From: a virus
DNA length: 22,650 nt
Reading direction: 5' to 3' (one strand)
IMG/VR virus record: IMGVR_UViG_3300031857_001495
Location: 1 to 22,650 of that record
The first letter of the stretch is position 1. Each line of letters starts with the position of its first letter. The notes beneath the pieces were generated by a model. That model was given only the letters and a program-made list of their open reading frames with translations, did no database searches and was not told the DNA's origin. Positions 20,101-22,650 of this stretch are shown in pieces. The position numbers were made by a program, and so were the translations under genes.

Positions 20101-22067
20101 TGGCTATAACATCGCAACAGAAACAAATAATTAAAAATTGCCAATCATCTGTAACATATTTCTTACGGAATTATGGTAAGATCAAGCATCCATCTGCTGG
20201 TATCATACCATTTTATCCATTTTCTTATCAAAGAAGAGCTATTAAAGCTTTCAGGACGAATAGGCTGAATATATTTAGGAAGTGCCGACAAGCAGGTGCT
20301 TCAAAAATCGCTGGCGCGTTTGCTTTGTGGTTCGCGATGTTTAATAACCACAAAACAATTCTAATCGTATCGAGAACTGACGAAGATGCGATGGGTTTCT
20401 TGCGGGAGCAGATAGTCTTCTTATTCGAGCATTTGCCTGAGTGGATGCAGAAAGTATGGAAGCCTACCAAGCTCAACGAGCACGAGATTATGTTTCCTAA
20501 TGGCTCTAGGATAAAGAGCCTTACATCTCACCCAGAAGTATTGCGGTCTAATGCATCATCGTTAAATATTATTGACGAAGCTGCGTTTATTCAGGGTATG
20601 GAAGCTATGTGGGCTGGTGGCTGGCCTACGCTTCAGCACGGTGGTAACGTCATCGTTATTTCTACGACCAATGGTGTTGGCAACTGGTATTGGGCGACTT
20701 GCACTGAAGCAGAAGCTGGTGCGAACATGTTCAATCCGATAGTTATTAACTGGTATGACATGGACTGGGTCATTGAATATACTGACCCAATATCACGAGA
20801 ATTTAAGAGAATAGCACCTTTAGATGGTATCAAGAAATGTACGACAAAAGAACAGATCCTAAAATATGGACCATACTGGTCTCCTTGGCTGGAACAGCAA
20901 TATAAAGCATTGCAGTTAAAGGGCGAATCGCATAAATTTAAGCAAGAAATTTTAGCATCATTCATAGGTTCTGGTAACACGGTACTGCCAGAAGAAGTGC
21001 TAGCATACATTGCTACGACGGTCAAAGAACCGGAGATGAAAGTTTGCGGTAGCCAGACTTATGTCCATCCTATCTCAGGAGAATCTGAGCTGCTAGACTT
21101 CGATTTTGATGAACCAGAAGAGGGTTTATGGATATGGCAAAAGCCGGTATTAGCTAAGCCTGAGAAGAGACGTGGTAATGAGATAATTGAGGCTAGCTCT
21201 CCGGCCCATGCCTACGTGATGGGGGTTGATACGGCTACTGGTAAAGGCAAAGACTTCCACGCCATTGAAGTTTTCGACATATACACCAGAGAGCAAGTTG
21301 CAGAGTTTATGGCTCGATGCTTGCCTAGGGATTTAGTAAAGTATATTGATCGTATAGGCAGGTGGTATAACTGTGCATTGGCCGTAGTCGAAAGCAACAA
21401 TGGCGGCCATATAATAATAGATCAGCTACGTTACGACTACATGTACCCTAGATTATATCGCAAGAAGGACCTCAATGATAAGCCTTCTGCCGGAACAAGG
21501 AAAAAACAGCGGACATTAAAGGTAGCTTCATACGGCTTCGCAACCACGTTAGCAAGTAAGCCTATTTTAAATCAATATTTAATGAACTATATAAGGGATA
21601 ACGCAGAAGATGGGTATACTATTTATAGCACCAGATTGCTAAAACAATTTCATACGTATGTTAGAAAGAGAGATCGTCTGGGGCATGATACCTCTAGGAC
21701 GGAAGCGGAAGAAGGTGTTGGTAATTTCGATGACTTGGTTATAGCTACAGGTTTAGGGTTGGTCGGCACCGCAGACTCGTTCATAGTAGATGCTGGTAAC
21801 ATGACACCTTTTAATGCCGAAAACAGTTTTAAGAGTATGACTGGACCGACTATATTAAATAATGATACAGTTCTTAAGAACACAGAGGATTGGTCTAAGA
21901 GCGGTGGTCAGACTCTATTAATGCCGATTGCATTGGCTCCGGATGAGATACCAGAAATAGCCGCTCAGAGGGTGATAGATAATTACGCTGTACAGCTTGG
22001 TGGTATACCAATAAGTGAGGGTAAACCTATAGTTACCCCGCAAAAGTATTTTTATGAGCGAAAATAG
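20100..22067 (+). CDS. 17: Large terminase subunit (packaging ATPase and nuclease), gp17-like
   Basis: A 655-residue motor protein that pumps DNA into the prohead and cuts it. ATPase: the Walker A region is KCRQAGASK at residues 61-69, a known terminase variant in which the basic residue lies before the glycine (R-Q-x-G-x-S). Walker B is LNIIDEAAF with D159-E160, followed by a coupling-like VISTTNG. Nuclease (RNase H fold): D377 in MGVDTATG, E431 in AVVESNN, and D544/D545 in NFDDLVIAT provide the acidic metal cluster. The early aromatic adenine-binding segment FYPFSYQRRAIKAF is also present. Start ATG 20100 overlaps the previous TAA. The end overlaps the glycosyltransferase start by 14 bases, whereas T4 continues to the tail sheath gene here. 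Confidence 0.94.
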   Translation: MAITSQQKQIIKNCQSSVTYFLRNYGKIKHPSAGIIPFYPFSYQRRAIKAFRTNRLNIFRKCRQAGASKIAGAFALWFAMFNNHKTILIVSRTDEDAMGFLREQIVFLFEHLPEWMQKVWKPTKLNEHEIMFPNGSRIKSLTSHPEVLRSNASSLNIIDEAAFIQGMEAMWAGGWPTLQHGGNVIVISTTNGVGNWYWATCTEAEAGANMFNPIVINWYDMDWVIEYTDPISREFKRIAPLDGIKKCTTKEQILKYGPYWSPWLEQQYKALQLKGESHKFKQEILASFIGSGNTVLPEEVLAYIATTVKEPEMKVCGSQTYVHPISGESELLDFDFDEPEEGLWIWQKPVLAKPEKRRGNEIIEASSPAHAYVMGVDTATGKGKDFHAIEVFDIYTREQVAEFMARCLPRDLVKYIDRIGRWYNCALAVVESNNGGHIIIDQLRYDYMYPRLYRKKDLNDKPSAGTRKKQRTLKVASYGFATTLASKPILNQYLMNYIRDNAEDGYTIYSTRLLKQFHTYVRKRDRLGHDTSRTEAEEGVGNFDDLVIATGLGLVGTADSFIVDAGNMTPFNAENSFKSMTGPTILNNDTVLKNTEDWSKSGGQTLLMPIALAPDEIPEIAAQRVIDNYAVQLGGIPISEGKPIVTPQKYFYERK

Positions 22068-22650
22068 CTATTCAATTATTATACCCACTTACAATAATTT
22101 TAAATTTATCGATGAGTGCTTGAATTCTGTAGTTAAAAGCTTTAAAAACCGTGATTATGAGATATTGGTAGGAATAGATAATTGCCCTAAGACTAGGAAG
22201 CTATTGCTTTCAAAGAGCTATCAGAACACCAAAGCATACTGGTCTAATGCTAACGTTGGGCCGTTTACAATTAAGAATAATCTGGTTCAGATAGCTAAAA
22301 ATGATTATCTGGTGTTCTTTGACTCAGATGATATAATGTATGAGAGTTGTGCTGCCGAATTACATAATGTATCAAGCAATAAACGATATATTCGTTTTAA
22401 GTATGATCAATTTATGCATAGCAAGGGCCAAAGCAGCAAGTCTTTGTGCGGTTTATCATTTGCTGAAGGTGTCTTTTGTATTGAATCGGCATTATTTAAA
22501 GAATATGTCGGCTTTATGCCTTGGCGTTGTGCGGCAGACTCCGAGTTTTATCTTCGTTTGCGCAATATGGGTGAAGATTATACTGTAATAGGCGAGCCAT
22601 TATTTTTGAGGAGGCTGCATGGCGATAATTTAACTATGAGCCAGGATACG
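22054..22650 (+). CDS. Family 2 glycosyltransferase (partial, runs off right edge)
   Basis: 199 residues are visible with no stop before the window ends. It starts MSENSYSIIIPTYNNFKFIDECLNSV, where the YSIIIPTYN opening is the classic nucleotide-sugar-binding start of GT-A family 2 enzymes. The metal-binding DXD-like motif is FFDSDDIM (D90, D92, D93). A later ADSEFYLRL resembles the ED-type acceptor and catalytic-base region (about residue 170), followed by a RRLHGDNLT ending typical of GT2 domains. It would transfer a sugar from a nucleotide donor to a protein, glycan or modified base; the acceptor is unknown. The ATG lies inside the end of the large terminase gene (14-base overlap), and no strong ribosome binding site is visible, so translational coupling to the terminase is likely. 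Confidence 0.85.
   Translation, partial: MSENSYSIIIPTYNNFKFIDECLNSVVKSFKNRDYEILVGIDNCPKTRKLLLSKSYQNTKAYWSNANVGPFTIKNNLVQIAKNDYLVFFDSDDIMYESCAAELHNVSSNKRYIRFKYDQFMHSKGQSSKSLCGLSFAEGVFCIESALFKEYVGFMPWRCAADSEFYLRLRNMGEDYTVIGEPLFLRRLHGDNLTMSQDT

Noticed and set aside
22340-22588. An 82-codon forward frame near the right edge
   Set aside because: It is a shifted frame inside the glycosyltransferase gene, which is open to the end of the window and has clear GT2 motifs.

Overview
This window looks like part of the genome of a large, contractile-tailed bacteriophage (a T4-like myovirus in the broad sense). Genes are packed almost end to end, usually with ATGA, TAATG or TGATG overlaps, and they include T4-type baseplate, tail, late-transcription and packaging genes. 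The DNA is AT-rich, with many ATA, AGA and AGG codons. All three standard stop codons are used and I saw no sign of recoding. I cannot name the host. A cobalamin-dependent ribonucleotide reductase suggests that the infected cell makes or imports vitamin B12.

Region 1 (1-11698) is the tail and baseplate block. After the tail end of an unknown gene come a gp27-like hub, a reverse-strand coiled-coil gene, the tape measure protein, a tube-cap-like protein, gp53, a gp5-like central spike with an OB domain, an unknown coiled-coil protein, gp25 and gp6. The order hub, (unknown), tape measure, tube cap resembles T4 27-28-29-48/54, and the adjacent pairs 53-5 and 25-6 also fit T4 practice. These products would assemble the hub, the central spike, the wedges and the start of the tail tube.

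Region 2 (11661-13396) holds four accessory genes: a small cupin overlapping the end of gene 6, two unrecognised proteins, and a reverse-strand gene whose start codon overlaps the start codon of its divergent neighbour at a CATG.

Region 3 (13393-18226) is nucleotide metabolism, DNA repair and transcription: a class II (B12) ribonucleotide reductase, a strong 14-bp hairpin, a UvsW-like SF2 helicase, and a gp55-like late sigma factor. The sigma factor carries an inserted four-cysteine zinc-ribbon-like segment and a C-terminal extension not found in T4 gp55.

Region 4 (18262-22650) is packaging. Two unrecognised proteins led by a strong ribosome binding site precede a probable small terminase and the large terminase. 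A family-2 glycosyltransferase follows and runs off the right edge.

No tRNA, CRISPR array, insertion sequence or integrase was seen. The only gene-free stretches are 58 bases (103-160), 104 bases (2047-2150), 135 bases (15595-15729) and 35 bases (18227-18261). The most notable points are the zinc-inserted late sigma factor, the helicase whose Walker A lacks its Ser/Thr, the B12 reductase with distinct codon use, the two reverse-strand genes, and the cupin attached to gene 6.
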